Positions 8,423-17,238 of a stretch of DNA of 64,000 bases are shown here, piece by piece (within the stretch, counting starts at the first letter, position 1; each line of letters begins with the position of its first letter). The stretch lies in assembly GCA_005776585.1 (NCBI GenBank), contig SXOX01000149.1, forward strand, positions 1 to 64,000, written 5' to 3'. The DNA is from Pseudomonadota bacterium (GTDB taxonomy: Bacteria; Myxococcota_A; UBA9042; GCA-2863065). The notes beneath the pieces were generated by a model. The model did not search any database. It was given only the letters and a program-made list of their open reading frames with translations, and was not told where the DNA came from. A program made the position numbers and the translations under genes.

Positions 8423-8887
8423 ATGGGCCGTCTCGCTACGCTCGTGCCGTCACTCTTGCTCCTGACCTGTGCCAGCCCGACCGCAGCCGTACGGGACGTG
8501 TCCGCGGCTGGTGACGATCCGAATTGCCAGAGCGCAGAACAGTTTTCGACCGGTATGGAGCACCTGGGCTCGGACGGGCGTTTCACGGTCCGCATCGACG
8601 AGGCGACGCCGGCGCCGCCGCTGCTGGGCTCGAACACGTGGCGGCTCTCCGTGAGCCAGGGCGGGGTACCGTCGGTGGGCGTCGTCGTCGTCGTCGAGGC
8701 GTCGATGCCAACCTATCACCATGGGACGCTGCCAAAGTCTCGGCGCTCGGTGACTGACCCCGAAGGCAAGGTCATCATCGACAGCATCCAGCTCTTTCGA
8801 CCGGGGCTCTGGAACGTGGCGGTCTATGTCACGGGCGACGACGGGCACTCTGACCTACTGGCGTTTCGGTTCTGCATCGCGCCATGA
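8423..8887 (+). CDS. FixH/YtkA-like small lipoprotein
   Basis: A protein of 154 aa with a lipoprotein signal (LVPSLLLLTCA). The mature part has a beta-rich core: a strand pair around GRFTVRIDEATPAPPLLGSNTWRLSV, then VVVVVEASMPTYHHGTLPKS and a closing strand LFRPGLWNVAVYV. The MP-x-x-HHGT segment resembles the M-x-x-M/H-G-x motif of FixH and YtkA-like domains, some members of which bind copper. It heads a three-gene operon and overlaps the DUF1592 gene by ATGA. Metal binding is an inference from the His pair and was not shown. Confidence 0.6.
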   Translation: MGRLATLVPSLLLLTCASPTAAVRDVSAAGDDPNCQSAEQFSTGMEHLGSDGRFTVRIDEATPAPPLLGSNTWRLSVSQGGVPSVGVVVVVEASMPTYHHGTLPKSRRSVTDPEGKVIIDSIQLFRPGLWNVAVYVTGDDGHSDLLAFRFCIAP

Positions 8888-10614
8888 CGCACGTTCGACC
8901 CGTCTGCTGGCCCTGGCATGCGTCCGCTGCCTTCGCCTGCGTCCTGTCCGCGAGCTGTGGGCGCGAGCCCGCGCGCTTCGAGCCGGTCGAGGCGCTCCCC
9001 GAACTTGCCCGCCTGACGGCCGAACAGTACCGGTCGACCGTTCGTGACCTGTTTGCTCCCGTCGTGCTCCGGGACCTCCACTTCCCGCCGGAGCTTCGCG
9101 TCGACGGGTTCGAGAACAACGTCGGAGTCAATGCACCCTCCACGGAGCTGGTCAGCGCCTGGTACGACGCCGCCCGCCAGATCGCCGCGGACGTCATCGA
9201 CCAGCGCGCCGTCGCGACCGGATGCCCCGCAGGCGATATTTCCTGCCATCGGACGTGGCTCCGCGGCCTCCTCGATCGCGCCTATCGACGTCCGCTCTCG
9301 AGCGCGGAGGCCGACGCCACGCTCGCGCAGCTCGACACCTGGACCGCAGCGTCTGGGCTCGAGAATGCGCTGCGGCTCTCGCTCGAGGAGCTCCTGTGCT
9401 CACCCGACTTCCTCTACTTCCGCGAGGACGGCGGGGACGCGGACACAGACGACGGCTGGGTCGCGCTGACCTCGTGGCAGATGGCCACGCGCCTGAGCTA
9501 CTTCATCTGGGGCACCATGCCCGATTCGGCGCTCTTCGAACGCGCGCGGCGCGACGACCTTCGGTTGCCGCAGTCCATCGAGGCCGAGGCCCGGCGAATG
9601 CTCGCCGATCCCAAGGCGGTCGAGGGCCTGTGGACGTTCTACCGGCAGCTCCTCAACGTCGACCGCACCGGCGCACACGCGGTCGACTACGCCGCGCACG
9701 CGGACCACTTCGGGGGCATCGCCGACCCGCGGACCTACGTCCATGAGTCGATCCAGCCCGCCATGCAGGCCGAGACCAAGCTGTTCGTGACGAGCGAGCT
9801 CTTCGACGGCGACGCGTCGTTGCGCAGCCTGCTCACCTCGCGCCGTACGTGGGTCACCGAGGCTCTTGCAAAAGTGTACGGAGTCTCATTGCCCGCATCG
9901 GGTCGCACGCGTGAGGTCGAAGACAGCCTGTCGCGCCAGTTTCCGCGGCGGTTTCGCGCCACGTTCCATGAGGTCCAGCTCCCCGAGCATGAGCGGGCCG
10001 GGCTGCTCACGATGCCCGGCGTGCTCCACGCGCGCAGCAAGGAGGCGTGGCCGTCGCCGACGAACCGCGGCATCTTCATGCAGGAAGTGTTCATTGCGTG
10101 TGAGAGCCCGCCGCCTGCCATCGGCGACGTGGTCACCCAAGGCGATCCGTTCACTCCGGGGCTCTTCGATTGCCCGGATCCCAACAAGAAGCCGCCCAAG
10201 AGCAATCGTGAGCGCTATGCGTCCCATACGGACCACCCGGAGTGCGCCGCGTGCCACTACGCCATCGACTACACGGGGCTCGCCTTCGAGAAGTACGACG
10301 CGCTTGGCGGCTATCGCACGCACTACGCTGGGGCTCCCATCGACTCCAGCGGCGAGCTCATCGGGACCGAGCTCGACCGGCCGGTGGGTGATGCCCTCGA
10401 GCTCATCGGCGCGCTCGCGCAGAGCCGTACCGCGCACGATTGCCACGCCAAGCAGTGGTATCGCTACGCCTTCGGTCGGTATTGGCCCGAGCAGGACGCA
10501 GACGCGCTCCGAGGCCTCCAGGACGCCTTTTGGGCGACCGAGGGTCGCATCCCGGAGCTCGTCGTCACGATCGCGACCAGCCACCACTTCCGACATCGGA
10601 GGGCCTCGCTATGA
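8884..10614 (+). CDS. DUF1592/DUF1588-family exported lipoprotein
   Basis: A protein of 576 aa starting at ATG 8884, coupled (ATGA) to the upstream stop. The signal ends FACVLSASC. In order it shows the DUF1587-like opening LTAEQYRSTVRDLF, a DUF1595-like segment (WLRGLLDRAYRRPLSSAE), the DUF1592 core (ATRLSYFIWGTMPDSALFERA), the DUF1588 block (ERAGLLTMPGVLHARS...SPTNRGIF) with a haem-like HPECAACHYAIDYTGLAFEKYD, and a DUF1585-like end. Such proteins occur with DUF1552 proteins in Planctomycetes, Myxococcota and Acidobacteria. CAACH followed by a distal Met could bind one c-type haem. Catalytic function is unknown. Confidence 0.88.
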   Translation: MTHVRPVCWPWHASAAFACVLSASCGREPARFEPVEALPELARLTAEQYRSTVRDLFAPVVLRDLHFPPELRVDGFENNVGVNAPSTELVSAWYDAARQIAADVIDQRAVATGCPAGDISCHRTWLRGLLDRAYRRPLSSAEADATLAQLDTWTAASGLENALRLSLEELLCSPDFLYFREDGGDADTDDGWVALTSWQMATRLSYFIWGTMPDSALFERARRDDLRLPQSIEAEARRMLADPKAVEGLWTFYRQLLNVDRTGAHAVDYAAHADHFGGIADPRTYVHESIQPAMQAETKLFVTSELFDGDASLRSLLTSRRTWVTEALAKVYGVSLPASGRTREVEDSLSRQFPRRFRATFHEVQLPEHERAGLLTMPGVLHARSKEAWPSPTNRGIFMQEVFIACESPPPAIGDVVTQGDPFTPGLFDCPDPNKKPPKSNRERYASHTDHPECAACHYAIDYTGLAFEKYDALGGYRTHYAGAPIDSSGELIGTELDRPVGDALELIGALAQSRTAHDCHAKQWYRYAFGRYWPEQDADALRGLQDAFWATEGRIPELVVTIATSHHFRHRRASL

Positions 10615-12002
10615 ATCGGCGCCGCTTTTTGGCGACTTTGGGTGCCGGGGCCAGCGGGCTCGCGCTCTCGAGCGGCTTCGCGGGCACCTCTGCGGCCAAC
10701 TCTGCGGCCGATTCGCCCGCCGCGCGTCGCCGGCTCCTGGTGTTCTTTACACGCTACGGTGCTCCCTACGACGCTTGGAAGATGCGCGCGCCGGGGCTCG
10801 CCGACGCCGCGCCGTGGCAGCTCGACCTCGGCACAGTCGCCGAGGCCAGCTTCAGCGAGGTGCTTCGACCGCTGTACGGATTCAGGGACCGCACGATGGT
10901 CGTCGACGGTGTGGCCCTCGTGGCCGCCGAAGCGGAGCTTGGCGGGCGCCGGCCCGACGTCGCGCGGTCGCAGGTGCTCACGGGAGGCCCCACGCGCCTT
11001 CAGGCAGGCCGCGCCTACTCCCTGTCGGAGTCGTTCGACCAGCGGATCGCGAATGTCATCGCCCGGCCGGATCACTGGCGATCGATCGAGCTGGCGGTCG
11101 GCGGTGAGGCCTTCCCTGTCAACTATCGCGCGAGCGGGCAGCTGCTCTGGCCCGAACCGGACATTGCGCGCGTCCGCGATCGTCTCTTTGGCCGCGCGCA
11201 CACCGGCGACGCCACGGCCAGCGCGCTCGCTCCATCCCGCAAAGAGGCCCTTGGACGCCTTGCGGAGCGGTACGCCGCGCTGGCCCAGCGCGTCGGCGTG
11301 ATGGACCGCCAGAAGGTGGAAGCTCACCGCGCAGCCATCGTGGGGCTCCAATCTCGCCTTGCGACCGTGGCCGGCGCCGGATGTGCGGTCCCGGAGCTGC
11401 CCACCACGCCGAGCTATGCGTCCGACTACGAGGTCGCAGTCTCCATGATCGCGTCCGCGTTCTCGTGCGACCTCACCCGCGTCGTGACGCTCCACCTGGG
11501 CCCGCTTCCGAACGCGCTCGTCGAACCGGGGTTGACGGGCGATATCGCCACCGACCATGCGCCGCACCTCTATGACTCGGCAGCGTCTCATCAGGTCATG
11601 GCGCGCTACGCGACGGCTCACGCCGAGCAGCTGGCGCGGCTGCTGCGGGCGCTCGACGGTACGCCGACGGACACGGGCACGCTCCTCGACGAGACGACGT
11701 GCGTCTGGGTCTCCGACATGGCGGACAGCGCCTGTACCTTCGAGCATTGGCCAGTCGTCGTCGTAGGCGGTCCCGGCGCGGGACTCGAGCTCGGAAAGTA
11801 CGTCCATTACCCCTCCGACACGCCGATGGAGGCCTGGACGCCCAAGGGAAAGCTGCCGTCGATGGGGTTGCCGCACCAGAAGCTGTTGGTGACCCTATGT
11901 CGCGCGTTTGGCGTCAAGGTCGACGCGATGGACGCGACCGAGGTGATCGGCCGCGATTGCGCCCTCATCAACTGTCGAGGGCCCCTCCCAGGGCTGGGTT
12001 GA
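10611..12002 (+). CDS. DUF1552 exported protein (Tat signal)
   Basis: A protein of 463 aa. ATG 10611 overlaps the previous stop as ATGA. The N-terminus NRRRFLATLGAGASGLAL is a twin-arginine signal, so the protein is exported folded. The rest matches DUF1552: LLVFFTRYGAPYDAWKM, RDRTMVVDGV, DVARSQVLTGG, SLSESFDQRIAN and a late TTCVWVSDMADSACTFEHWPVVVVGG. The family is almost always encoded next to a DUF1592 protein, as here, so the two probably work as a periplasmic pair. The GH-rich segments and a fold related to alkaline-phosphatase-type DUF1501 proteins hint at a metal-dependent enzyme, but the reaction is unknown. Confidence 0.88.
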   Translation: MNRRRFLATLGAGASGLALSSGFAGTSAANSAADSPAARRRLLVFFTRYGAPYDAWKMRAPGLADAAPWQLDLGTVAEASFSEVLRPLYGFRDRTMVVDGVALVAAEAELGGRRPDVARSQVLTGGPTRLQAGRAYSLSESFDQRIANVIARPDHWRSIELAVGGEAFPVNYRASGQLLWPEPDIARVRDRLFGRAHTGDATASALAPSRKEALGRLAERYAALAQRVGVMDRQKVEAHRAAIVGLQSRLATVAGAGCAVPELPTTPSYASDYEVAVSMIASAFSCDLTRVVTLHLGPLPNALVEPGLTGDIATDHAPHLYDSAASHQVMARYATAHAEQLARLLRALDGTPTDTGTLLDETTCVWVSDMADSACTFEHWPVVVVGGPGAGLELGKYVHYPSDTPMEAWTPKGKLPSMGLPHQKLLVTLCRAFGVKVDAMDATEVIGRDCALINCRGPLPGLG

Positions 12003-12007
12003 GCGAG

Positions 12008-12601
12008 GTGGGCCGCCGCGCCATCTCCGCCGCGACGGTCGCGCTCGGACTGGGTTGTTCGTCTCCGCCTCCGGGCCTCCTCGTGGCTGATTCCCAGCCC
12101 ATGGACGCCGCCGAGGTCGCGGCCACAGGGGTGTGCCGCACCGCGCTCGACTGCATCATCGACTGCCTCGCGCCGGGCACCCGCACCGACGCCGAGTGCA
12201 AGGTTCAGTGCACGCCGAGCGCGCCGGCGCCCGTCCACGCCGCGCTGGCGGCCATCGAAGGCTGTGTGTCGGGGAAGTGCAAGAGCATCGGTGACCTCGA
12301 TTGTGTCATCCGCAGCGACTGCCTCGAGACATACAACGCGTGCTATGGCGGTCGCATCGCGTGCCTCGAGCTGTTCGACTGTTTGTACTGGGGTTGCGGG
12401 GAGTTGGCGCCGTGTCAGGCGAAGTGCATCTTTCAGTCCGAGCCGACCGCGATCGCAGCGTTCCTCGCGGTCCACGACTGCTGGGGTATCTCCTGCCCGC
12501 ATGCCCAGCCACCGCGGTCGTGCACACAGAAGACGCTGAAGCCCGGGGGTACCTGCTTCGACCTGATGGAGCACTGCCGCCGTCTGCCGCTGGGTGGCTG
12601 A
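12008..12601 (+). CDS. Cysteine-rich lipoprotein of unknown function
   Basis: About 197 aa. GTG 12008 is preferred and gives MGRRAISAATVALGLGCS, a short lipoprotein signal. TTG 11999, which overlaps the previous stop as TTGA, is the alternative. The mature part carries about 20 cysteines in repeated C-x3-C and C-x8-C spacing (CIIDC, CKVQC, CLELFDCLYWGCGELAPCQAKC), suggesting two or three small disulfide-bonded helical modules. No family was recognised. Its position directly after the DUF1592/DUF1552 pair suggests co-transcription and a shared envelope role. Confidence 0.65.
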   Translation: MGRRAISAATVALGLGCSSPPPGLLVADSQPMDAAEVAATGVCRTALDCIIDCLAPGTRTDAECKVQCTPSAPAPVHAALAAIEGCVSGKCKSIGDLDCVIRSDCLETYNACYGGRIACLELFDCLYWGCGELAPCQAKCIFQSEPTAIAAFLAVHDCWGISCPHAQPPRSCTQKTLKPGGTCFDLMEHCRRLPLGG

Positions 12602-12644
12602 GGCGGGATGGGCGGAGCGCTCCAGCGACGGGGCTTGCGCCGCG

Positions 12645-13565
12645 CTAATGGATGTAGTGCATCGACAGCATGGCCAGCCACGTGTTGATGGTCACGTTCT
12701 CGTCCGTCTTCACGAAGCGGCCGATGGCCTCGAGACCGAACGCGAAGTGCTCGTGGCTCACGTGGAGTCCGAACTGGACCTGATGGAGGCCAAGCGCGGC
12801 GCCCCCGACGGGCTGGGAGCGCTTGTAGCTCGCGGTCACGCCCAGCGGGACCTCGTAGGGCGCAAAGTTGGTGCTCAGGCCCGCGCCGAATTGCAGATAG
12901 TGGCCGCTCTCGGGGTCGAACCCGTCCGTGTGGCTGCGCTCGAAGTCGTAGCCGAAGAGCGCGAACAGCCCCATCGCCTTGAACAGTCCGACCGCGGCCG
13001 TGAGCTCGGGGATGACGTCGAGGCTCGTCGTCTTGGCGAACAGGCCGTCGGTGGAGACCTCGCGCGCCTGGATACTGGCCTCGATGGCCGGGCGCGGGGT
13101 CACGCTGAAGTCCTGGCCACCAGAGACATCGAGGGCGAGCGTGAGCGAGAAGCGATCGTTCTGAAACGCGTTGACGACGAGGCCGCCACCCGCGCGATAG
13201 AGACCCGTCGCGCCAAAGTCGAGCGCCTCGTCGATGCCTGCGCCGAGGATGACCGACCCGCCTGCCGCGACGCGCAGCGCCAGCATGCGCCAGAGAGGCT
13301 GTTGCGTGTCGAAGCCGAAACCGAACGAGACCAGCCGAAAGGTCTCGGAGCGGCCCGGGATGTCAGCCAGACTCAAGCCGAGGCCCGTCTGCATGGAGTA
13401 GCGGCGCGTCAGGAACGGCTGCTCGAACGACGTCACCGGGATGAACGGGTGCCCCGCGAGCACGCGGCGCTCCTCGGTCGAGTCGATGGCCGCCGCGTCA
13501 CGGGTCGGACACGCGGCGAGCAGGGCAACGAGCGCCGCGGTACGGATGACAGGGTGAGTGCTCAT
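12645..13565 (-). CDS. Outer-membrane beta-barrel-like lipoprotein
   Basis: A protein of 306 aa starting at ATG 13565, chosen because it gives the signal TAALVALLAACP with a lipobox; longer in-frame extensions run into repeat DNA. The mature protein alternates short amphipathic strands with Gly/Asn turns (LRVAAGGSVILGAG, RFSLTLALDVSGG, LGVTASYKRSQPV, QVQFGLHVSHEHFAFGLEAIGRF) and ends in Ser-Met-His-Tyr-Ile-His, close to the aromatic end of barrel proteins. This fits an 8-12-strand barrel of unknown function. No operon partner is evident. Confidence 0.6.
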   Translation of the reverse strand: MSTHPVIRTAALVALLAACPTRDAAAIDSTEERRVLAGHPFIPVTSFEQPFLTRRYSMQTGLGLSLADIPGRSETFRLVSFGFGFDTQQPLWRMLALRVAAGGSVILGAGIDEALDFGATGLYRAGGGLVVNAFQNDRFSLTLALDVSGGQDFSVTPRPAIEASIQAREVSTDGLFAKTTSLDVIPELTAAVGLFKAMGLFALFGYDFERSHTDGFDPESGHYLQFGAGLSTNFAPYEVPLGVTASYKRSQPVGGAALGLHQVQFGLHVSHEHFAFGLEAIGRFVKTDENVTINTWLAMLSMHYIH

Positions 13566-13624
13566 GGCCCTTCTTTCGCCCCGCCGTGAAACGGCGTCAA
13601 GCCCGGCGCGCCAATCGGCGTCTG

Positions 13625-13885
13625 CTACGGCTCGACCGTTGTGACTCGGGCCCCAAGCCGAACCGCTGCACTCTGGAGTCGCACATCGAAGGTCGCGAAG
13701 CGCTCGCAGGCCTGGCTCGCCGCGAGATGGAGCGCGTCGGCGAAGTCGAGGCCCGTCCGATGCCAGAGCACGGCGCTCGTCACGGACTCGGGATCTTCGA
13801 GCTCGACGTTGACCATGGCGGCGAGCGTCTCGAACGCGTCGCAGACCTGCTCTGGCGTGTATCGATACGCAGCGCGTAGCACCAA
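13625..13885 (-). pseudogene. Truncated PIN-domain (VapC-like) toxin remnant
   Basis: The 86 residues match the C-terminal half of VapC-type PIN domains: a helix (YRYTPEQVCDAFETLAAM), VNVELEDPESVTSAVL, then the conserved GLDFADALHLAASQA with its acidic residue and FATFDVRL with the last active-site Asp. The first 50-60 residues, including the usual first catalytic Asp, are missing. A stop codon lies three codons upstream, and the DNA beyond is the repeat element at 13900-14052. No antitoxin gene is visible. The toxin was probably broken by the repeat's insertion or an associated deletion. Confidence 0.65.
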
Positions 13886-13919
13886 TTCGGACTACGAAGG
13901 AGCGGGAAGGAGCGGGACG

Positions 13920-14027
13920 GGAAGGAGCGGGACGGTCCTCGAATGTTGACTTCACGACACCATTGGGCACGGAAGGAGCGGGAAGGAGCGGGACGGTCCT
14001 CGAATGTTGACTTCACGACACCATTGG
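13920..14027. repeat. 47-bp direct repeat, two copies
   Basis: Copies at 13920-13966 and 13981-14027 are identical over 47 bp. Each begins GGAAGGAGCGGGACGGTCCT and ends CACCATTGG, with a 61-bp period. Further partial copies of the GGAAGGAGCGGGA start precede each. This looks like slippage or array growth of a mobile palindromic unit. Confidence 0.85.
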
Positions 14028-14052
14028 AATGTCAACATATCAGGACCGTCCC
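13990..14052. repeat. Palindromic REP/MITE-like hairpin element
   Basis: A 63-bp imperfect palindrome: GGGACGGTCCT (13990-14000), 3 nt, ATGTTGAC (14004-14011), a 19-nt loop, GTCAACAT (14031-14038), 3 nt, AGGACCGTCCC (14042-14052). Both arms are perfect, with mirrored 3-nt bulges. This resembles the subterminal hairpins mobilised by IS200/IS605-like or REP-associated tyrosine transposases. No such transposase is in the window, so this would be a non-autonomous copy. Confidence 0.75.
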
Positions 14053-14175
14053 TACCCTGCTGCCTACCCTGCTGAGCGGCGATCGAACGTCCACCGCACG
14101 CGAGCATCGATCCGGCCGCGGTCGACGCCGCACTCGCGATACGACCCTAGGTGACGCGATGATGCGGAACAATAC

Positions 14176-17145
14176 TCATCCGCGGGCACTCCGGCACCGG
14201 CGGACCCGCTGAGACCACAGTCCGACGAGCAGGCCCAGCGCGATGAGCCAGCCGCGACTGTTGACGCGCGACGGGCTGCACCCCTCGGCCGGGGCGCTGG
14301 CGGCGTGCCGGACGGGCACCGTGACCTCGGAGCCCAGGCCGCCTCCATCGACCGACGGCTCAGCGACGACGCTCGGCGGCTCGATCGCGGCGGGCGCCGG
14401 CTCGACCGCCGCCACCGGCTCCGGCGCGGCCTCCACCACGGCGACCGCTTCTGGCGCTGCGACCGCCTCTGCTGCGGGCTCCGGCAGCGTCGCCGGCATC
14501 ACACACGCCGAGGCGGACCCCGCGACTCCGAGCGCGGCGAGGACCTCAGCCATGCGCGCGGTGCGATCGGCGGCTGTGGCCAGAGTCTCGAACGGGAACC
14601 CGGCCACGACGACGCGCGCACCGGTTGCAGTGTCGGCGTGCTGGACGGCCGCGATGGTGCCGCCTGTGTAATGCCACAGGGCGGTTGCGCCACTTTCGGC
14701 AGTCAAGACATCCGGAAATTGGACGTTGTATTCGGCGGTGAATGACCCCCCCTCGACCAGGCTCGTGCTCTGCGCGTCATCGCCGGCGAACCCAACGTGC
14801 AGGACGTCCTTGGCGAAGGCCTGGTCCGCGGGCGTCCCCTTCTCGACCAGGTCCCACAGCAGCTCCGCGCCGCTGGCAAAAAGCCGCCCGCCACCGGCCA
14901 ACCACGCCTTGACCGCCAGCTGCTCGGCCGAGGTGAAGGTCTCATCGACCGTCGACTGCTCGCCGAGGATCCAATCGGCGAACGCGTAGCCCGTCAGCGC
15001 CAGCGACCCATTGCGCAGCGCCGTGGCCTCGGCGCCGTCGAAGACGACGCCATGGGCGGCGAGCGCGGCGGCGTGCTGCAGCGCGTAGTCGAAGGTGTTG
15101 ACGACGTCCTGATCGAGCCGGGTCACCTCGCCCAGGTTGAACGCCGCCAGGTTCTCCACCGGCAGGCTGAAGGAGTCGAGGCGTGTGAAGCCTTGAACGA
15201 GCAGGCCGCGCACCGAGGTCGCGCAGTGCGCCGGCGTGGCCGCGACGGCGGCGGTCGGGAAGGACTCGCCAGCGTCATTCGTGCTGCTCACCCGCACGAG
15301 GATCGGGACGCCTGGCGACAGCAGGTTGGCCGGCAGCACGGACTGGGTGCTGCTCGCGGCCAGGACGGGGCGCCAGTCGAAACCGTCGGTGCTCACGTAG
15401 ACGCGATACGCTGTGGGTGCCTCACCGTCGGGAGGCGCCGTCCAGCGCGCGGTGAGCCCGCCGAGCGCGTCCCCCGTCACGACGAGCCCCAGCGGCGGCT
15501 CCGGCGGAAAGTGCGCGGCGACGCCGTCCCGCGTGGCGAAGTACTGAATCACGCCATCGCGCACCGCGCGGGCCACCGTGCGCCGAAAGCGCGGCTCGAC
15601 GAGGCGCTTGGCATCGGCGGGCGTGTCGTGAAAGGCGACCTCCACGAGCGTGCTCGGCATCTCGTTGTTGTACTTGGGGTTGAGCTCGCCGAACCACGCG
15701 CTGTTGATGCCGCGGTCCTTCCAGCCCGGATCCCACTCGGCGCGGATGGCATTGACGACGGCGGCGTGCACCGCCTTGGCGAGCGCGTCGCTCCCCTCCG
15801 CGCCGGTGAAGTCATAGGTGCCGTCCGGCGGGTTCGGACCGTAGACCCAGGTGCTCGTGCCGGTGCCGGGGTTCGGCGCGTTCGAGTGCCACGAGACGAA
15901 CACCGCGTCCTCGCCCTTCTCGTGCTGCCACGCTGCGTATCGGCTGCGCGTCGAGACGTCGTCGTTGTGGTCGTCGCTGCTCGAATCGTACACGGTCGTC
16001 GGCGCCCCCTGGAGCTGCGCGTGGTAGCGGCTGCACTCCTCGAATCGCGGGCGACCGCTCGTGGGACCGGCAGCCGGCGGCGCACCATCGCCGCGCTGAA
16101 TGACGCCGACGCCACCACCGATGCGGATCGCATCAATCGACACCGTGGTGCCTGGCGCGTCCGAGCGATTGTCGAAGACGAGCTGCGCGCTCGCGCCGAA
16201 TGTGAACTTCCCAAGGTACATCCACGTACCTGCGTGCCCACGCTGATCCAGCCGGACCTCGGTTGCGCCGCCGGCGTGATGCACCGTCAGCCGCGCGTCA
16301 GGCGCCATCGTCGCGCCGGCGGGATGGCTCCAGGCGACGTGAACGCCAAACGCACCGGGCGCAGGCAATGCCGCAGTAAAGGTGGCCGTCGCAGTCGCCG
16401 CGGTCGCGACCGTGGTCGTCACGCGCGAGCTCCCGAGCGCGAACGGGTTCACGCCGCTCTTCAGGGTCGTCGTCCCGGCCTTCCAGCCCGCGGGACCCGG
16501 CTGCCAGTCGCCGGTCAGCGTGGCCGCGTCATCGTCGACGACCGCCAAGTGCGGGCTCTTGTCCGGCTCCCGCATCGGGAACACGGTCGCGCCGGCGTTC
16601 AGGAGGTACGGGAGGAGGTAGTGATCGATGCCCTCGACGTTCACGAGATCTTCAACGATACCGTTCGTGTTGCCGCGCTGCGTGGCCCACCGGCCAAGCA
16701 CCTCGCTCCAGTACCAGCCGTGGCCCTGGCTGACGTAGACGTGCTTGCCAGACAGCACGCCCGCGACCGCACCTGGCGCGTTGGCCCCGACGAGCACCGG
16801 TGAGCCGATGCCGTACGGTGCGCCGCCGGAGGCGCGCTGTTTCGCACCCGATTGCTCCCACGGCCGCTCCGGCGGCGGCTCGACGGGCGGCAGCAGCTCA
16901 GGCAACGGAACCCAGGCCCCGCGGGCGTCGCGGGCCAACACAATGACGCCGCGCACCTCGTCGTGACCGAGGTCGAGCAGCGTCTCGTGGATGACCTGCT
17001 GCGTCTCCTGAAGCGCGAGGTCATCGAAGGGCCGATGGGACGGAAGGTCCACATACGCCGACACGAGGCCCGCGTGGCGCGGTAGCACCTCGATAAGGAC
17101 GTCTTGACTCAACCAAGGCACGAACAGGATCCAGATCGGCGGCAT
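14176..17145 (-). CDS. N-acetylmuramoyl-L-alanine amidase (Amidase_3) with inserted golvesin-like domain, FN3 and sorting tail
   Basis: A protein of 989 aa. Amidase_3 landmarks are VYVSQGHGWYW (first Zn-ligand region, about residue 140), VFVSWHSNAPN (second His, about 418) and TLVEVAFHDTP (catalytic Glu, about 501). Between the first two lies a beta-rich golvesin C-terminal-like domain (TLTGDWQPGPAGWKAG...GTWMYLGKFTFGASAQLVFDNRSDAPG). A fibronectin type III domain follows (PLGLVVTGDALGGLTARWTAPPDGEAPTAYRVYVS), then an alpha/beta region and an Ala/Pro/Glu-rich linker. The tail has EGCSPSR, the segment GWLIALGLLVGLW and RVRRCRSARG, a MYXO-CTERM-like signal. The role is cleaving the amide between MurNAc and the stem peptide, in the periplasm or at the surface. 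No strong Shine-Dalgarno or classical signal peptide is visible at ATG 17145. Confidence 0.85.
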   Translation of the reverse strand: MPPIWILFVPWLSQDVLIEVLPRHAGLVSAYVDLPSHRPFDDLALQETQQVIHETLLDLGHDEVRGVIVLARDARGAWVPLPELLPPVEPPPERPWEQSGAKQRASGGAPYGIGSPVLVGANAPGAVAGVLSGKHVYVSQGHGWYWSEVLGRWATQRGNTNGIVEDLVNVEGIDHYLLPYLLNAGATVFPMREPDKSPHLAVVDDDAATLTGDWQPGPAGWKAGTTTLKSGVNPFALGSSRVTTTVATAATATATFTAALPAPGAFGVHVAWSHPAGATMAPDARLTVHHAGGATEVRLDQRGHAGTWMYLGKFTFGASAQLVFDNRSDAPGTTVSIDAIRIGGGVGVIQRGDGAPPAAGPTSGRPRFEECSRYHAQLQGAPTTVYDSSSDDHNDDVSTRSRYAAWQHEKGEDAVFVSWHSNAPNPGTGTSTWVYGPNPPDGTYDFTGAEGSDALAKAVHAAVVNAIRAEWDPGWKDRGINSAWFGELNPKYNNEMPSTLVEVAFHDTPADAKRLVEPRFRRTVARAVRDGVIQYFATRDGVAAHFPPEPPLGLVVTGDALGGLTARWTAPPDGEAPTAYRVYVSTDGFDWRPVLAASSTQSVLPANLLSPGVPILVRVSSTNDAGESFPTAAVAATPAHCATSVRGLLVQGFTRLDSFSLPVENLAAFNLGEVTRLDQDVVNTFDYALQHAAALAAHGVVFDGAEATALRNGSLALTGYAFADWILGEQSTVDETFTSAEQLAVKAWLAGGGRLFASGAELLWDLVEKGTPADQAFAKDVLHVGFAGDDAQSTSLVEGGSFTAEYNVQFPDVLTAESGATALWHYTGGTIAAVQHADTATGARVVVAGFPFETLATAADRTARMAEVLAALGVAGSASACVMPATLPEPAAEAVAAPEAVAVVEAAPEPVAAVEPAPAAIEPPSVVAEPSVDGGGLGSEVTVPVRHAASAPAEGCSPSRVNSRGWLIALGLLVGLWSQRVRRCRSARG

Positions 17146-17186
17146 GGGCGACGAATGGCGCGTCCCGAGCGACGCGTCAAGCGCGG

Positions 17187-17216
17187 TTGACCATCGTCCC
17201 CGAGCGAGGCTATGAC
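17187..17216 (+). promoter_or_regulatory. Putative sigma-70-type promoter of the CocE hydrolase gene
   Basis: TTGACC (17187-17192), an 18-bp spacer and TATGAC (17211-17216). The predicted start near 17223 leaves a short leader holding GGAGG (17228-17232) before ATG 17239. Confidence 0.5.
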
Positions 17217-17238
17217 CGCCCCGATCGGAGGCTCCTTC

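Larger units (their letters stand above)
13886..14175. other. Intergenic repeat-bearing stretch between PIN remnant and amidase gene
   Basis: About 290 bp with no supported gene. It holds short GGAAGGAGCGGGA iterations (from about 13898), a 47-bp direct repeat, a long hairpin and a 12-bp tandem CCTACCCTGCTG (14051-14062, 14063-14074). The rest up to the amidase stop shows nothing recognisable. Confidence 0.7.
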
